Assembly (NCBI GenBank): GCA_022827835.1
Contig: JAJEIO010000042.1
Span: 1-64,000 of the forward strand
DNA length: 64,000 nt
Reading direction: 5' to 3'
DNA from: Candidatus Latescibacterota bacterium
GTDB taxonomy: Bacteria > Latescibacterota > UBA2968 > UBA8231
Shown here: positions 61,962-64,000 of the stretch, piece after piece
Position numbering within the stretch: the first letter of the stretch is position 1
Layout: the number at the start of each line of letters is the position of its first letter
The notes under the pieces: generated by a model
What the model was told of the DNA's origin: nothing
What the model saw: the letters and a program-made list of their open reading frames with translations, nothing else
Databases searched by the model: none
Program-made: the position numbers and the translations under genes

Positions 61962-62722
61962 CACCAGCCATCCAAGTAGAGAAGCTCTCCTTTGCCTACG
62001 AGGAGAGGCCGATTCTCAACGAGATCTCGCTGGAGATACCGGCGGGGCAATTCACCGTCCTGCTCGGCAAAAACGGCAGCGGCAAGTCAACGCTCATGCG
62101 CATTTTAGGCGGTTTTCTCGACTTTGAGCGCGGCAACGTGCATATCATGGGAGAGGAGCTCCGCTCCTTCTCATCCCGGCGGCGGGCCCGCGTCCTCGGC
62201 TACCTGCCCCAACACCACCGGCCAGTTTTCCCCTTTTCCGTGCAGGACGTAGTCCTGACTGGCCGCGCCAGCTACGTCACCTATGTCCCCAAGCAGGAGG
62301 ATGTGGAGATCGGCATCGCCGCGCTGGAACGGGTCGGCATCATCCACCTCAAGGAACGTCCCTATACCGAACTATCAGGGGGGGAACAACAACTCGTCCG
62401 CATCGCCCGAGTTCTAGCCCAACAGCCTCGTCTCATCCTCCTCGACGAGCCGAGTTCACACCTCGACTTTCTCAACCAAGCGCACCTGCTGCGCCTAATC
62501 CGCGAGTTGGTCGATGCCGACCTCACGGTCCTCGCCGTCCTGCACGACCCCAACAGCGCCTTCCTGTATGGGGATCACTTCATTTTCCTCAAGGATGGTG
62601 CAGTGGAGCGGCTGTCAGCGGCCGAGCGACCATGGGACCGCGACTTCCTGGAGCGGATCTACGACACTAAAATGGACTCAATCCCCTACGGCGACCGCGC
62701 CTTCGTGGTGACAAAGGGGTGA
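61949..62722 (+). CDS. ABC importer ATP-binding protein (FecE/BtuD-like)
   Basis: 257 residues. Walker A L-G-K-N-G-S-G-K-S-T, a Q-loop YLPQHHRP, signature LSGGEQQLVRIARVLAQQP and Walker B LILLDEPSSHLD are complete. It energises the FecCD permease. It overlaps the permease by 13 nt, so the receptor to ATPase set (57863-62722) is one tightly coupled unit. Confidence 0.94.
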   Translation: MGDLAPAIQVEKLSFAYEERPILNEISLEIPAGQFTVLLGKNGSGKSTLMRILGGFLDFERGNVHIMGEELRSFSSRRRARVLGYLPQHHRPVFPFSVQDVVLTGRASYVTYVPKQEDVEIGIAALERVGIIHLKERPYTELSGGEQQLVRIARVLAQQPRLILLDEPSSHLDFLNQAHLLRLIRELVDADLTVLAVLHDPNSAFLYGDHFIFLKDGAVERLSAAERPWDRDFLERIYDTKMDSIPYGDRAFVVTKG

Positions 62723-62728
62723 GCGGCC

Positions 62729-63805
62729 TCAGCCGCTGTGCAGAACTATATCGCGGTCATCGCCGCGCAGCGGCAACTCGACCCAAGCACCGCCAGCGCG
62801 GTGGGAGGCGTGAAAGGCAATGATCGCCTCTAGGGTACGCACGGCTTCCCTCACATCGTAGGAGAAGGGTCCCTCCCCGTCGAGCCAATTGACGATCTCG
62901 TCAACGGCCCGATCCATGCCGCTGTCAGGAGAGTCGTCGGGCAAGAACTCGCGGTCGTCGCCGCGCACGATCTCAATGTCGCGGTTGCGGCAGATGGCGT
63001 AGCCCTCTGTGCCGTGGAAGCGGTGGCGCGGTGGCGCAGTGCCGTAGTCAGCGGCGTCAACCATGCAGATCAAGTCGCCCTGCGGCGCGCCATCGGCCGC
63101 GGGCAAATCGCGTCCGAGGCGCAACAAGCCCCAGCCACCGGGATCGGTGAAAGCTCCGCCACGGCAGTCGGGTTTCCCCGACAGATCGAGAGTACCGGAG
63201 ACAGCAGTCACCGGCAGGCCAGTGACCATCTGCACGGCATCGATCATATGCGTGCCGACGTTGCCGAGGCGGCCAGAGGTCCACTGGAGCGAGGCCGAGG
63301 TCAACGTGCCGAGCGCACCAGAAGCGATGCGGTCGCGCAGCCCCCGATAGCCGGGATGGAAGCGCAGATTGTGGTTGATGACGAGCAGAGCATCGGCCTC
63401 GTTGCAGACGGACAGCATGCCCTCGGCTTCGGCAACTGTTGCCGCAATGGGTTTTTCGCAGTAGATGGCGCGGGCACCGGCTTCTACCGCCGCTTGAGTG
63501 ATCTCAGCGTGAACGGGGGTGTACGTGGCGATCGAGACGATGTCGAGGGGCGCGGCTGCGCGGAACATCTCGCGCCAGTCGGCAAACGCGGGCACGCCAT
63601 AGCGCGCGTGGAAGCGCTCGCGCCGCCCGTCGTCTCGACTGCTACCGGCGACTAGATCGACCCGGTCGTGATTGCCCAATGCCCCCACGTGCGTGCCGTC
63701 GAGGTCCTCGACGAGTTGGCCGAGGGCGTCGCCCGAGACCTGGTCCGCACCCCCGATAAAGCCCAATCCCACGATCGCTGCACGGTATCTCGTTTCTCCG
63801 GCCAT
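62729..63805 (-). CDS. Gfo/Idh/MocA family oxidoreductase
   Basis: 358 residues. The start MAGETRYRAAIVGLGFIGG has the Rossmann motif and the family E-K-P is in IYCEKPIAATVAEAEG. The ATG at 63805 follows AAGGAG. It is a further paralog of the family found at 3703, 17863 and 32201 and is convergent with the importer ATPase with a 6-nt gap. It probably pairs with the amidohydrolase that begins beyond the window. Confidence 0.87.
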   Translation of the reverse strand: MAGETRYRAAIVGLGFIGGADQVSGDALGQLVEDLDGTHVGALGNHDRVDLVAGSSRDDGRRERFHARYGVPAFADWREMFRAAAPLDIVSIATYTPVHAEITQAAVEAGARAIYCEKPIAATVAEAEGMLSVCNEADALLVINHNLRFHPGYRGLRDRIASGALGTLTSASLQWTSGRLGNVGTHMIDAVQMVTGLPVTAVSGTLDLSGKPDCRGGAFTDPGGWGLLRLGRDLPAADGAPQGDLICMVDAADYGTAPPRHRFHGTEGYAICRNRDIEIVRGDDREFLPDDSPDSGMDRAVDEIVNWLDGEGPFSYDVREAVRTLEAIIAFHASHRAGGAWVELPLRGDDRDIVLHSG

Positions 63806-63887
63806 AGTATTTCTCCTTAGACGTTGCTCCAAATCATCAGGCCCCAAGGCCGAGTACGCGTACGTAAGTACCGAAAATTCCTAATTC

Positions 63888-64000
63888 CTAATTCTCAACC
63901 CAAGCACGCGCGCACAGGTACCACCCATAATCGCCGCCAGATCCTCGGCCGAGAGAAACTCGCAGTAGTCCTCAATCCAGCGGCGCGACTGGCGATAGGT
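63888..64000 (-). CDS. C-terminus of an amidohydrolase-2 family protein (5' end outside window)
   Basis: The minus-strand frame is open from the window edge to a TAG at 63888. The text RRWIEDYCEFLSAEDLAAI and GGTCARVLGL is the standard last helix of amidohydrolase-2 proteins (the usual form is YCDFLSxED...GGNAARLLGL). The stop is in a duplicated CTAATTC unit. Confidence 0.75.

Overview
The window reads as one contig from a moderately GC-rich, Gram-negative, uncultured bacterium of the FCB type (Latescibacterota or Poribacteria-like is my best guess). The clues are large secreted Calx-beta and putative-Ig proteins that end in a PNPFNP...GMYFYRL FlgD-like tail, a Gld-type ABC export cluster, a TonB-dependent receptor, and many Gfo/Idh/MocA oxidoreductases, amidohydrolases, a sulfatase and DUF families typical of polysaccharide-scavenging lineages. 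The taxonomy is inference; there is no rRNA or tRNA in the window.

Layout. 0-9 kb: the end of a FlgD-tailed secreted protein, then a carbohydrate or small-molecule uptake and catabolism cluster (family-5 binding lipoprotein, DUF4874/DUF4832-like lipoprotein, Gfo/Idh/MocA oxidoreductase, polytopic DUF6785-like membrane protein, mutarotase-fold-like secreted protein, UxuA-like dehydratase). 9.2-13.8 kb: a defence island. A minus-strand CBASS operon (CD-NTase, stand-alone E2-like protein, CapV-type patatin phospholipase) is divergent from a single-chain HTH + ImmA/IrrE metallopeptidase regulator, which overlaps a PIN-domain gene. Matching half-sites lie over both divergent promoters. 13.8-24.7 kb: sulfatase, a 156-bp MITE-like element with perfect terminal repeats and target duplication, then a minus-strand metabolic run (epimerase, glycosidase-like protein, oxidoreductase, MFS transporter, DAHP synthase, amidohydrolase) and two plus-strand dehydrogenases. 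24.8-26.6 kb: a small AT-richer island of three unfamiliar genes, one frameshifted, one with 19-residue tandem repeats. 26.7-36.4 kb: Nudix hydrolases, an esterase-like protein, a MetE-like protein, a nucleotidyltransferase, a Uma2 nuclease, an oxidoreductase, a rhomboid protease and a TrpD2-like protein.

36.6-42.7 kb: a translationally coupled ABC exporter operon of Gld type (ATPase, permease, a double-length GldG-like auxiliary subunit, DUF4340 protein), preceded by a DUF3347 lipoprotein. 42.9-57.4 kb: a tandem family of giant secreted proteins on the minus strand. Most units carry their own terminator; one has collapsed to a pseudogene, one has lost its C-terminal tail, and one has an Rpn-nuclease fragment inserted just behind its stop codon. 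57.5-62.7 kb: an internally deleted amidohydrolase, then a TonB receptor and a complete FecBCD-type ABC importer, together an outer-to-inner membrane route for an iron-siderophore-like or corrinoid-like ligand. The window ends in another Gfo/Idh/MocA oxidoreductase and the C-terminus of an amidohydrolase.

The most notable find is the 9.2-13.8 kb island: a type II-short-like CBASS that appears to be under a fused HTH-protease regulator (functionally reminiscent of CapH plus CapP) that is itself coupled to a PIN nuclease.
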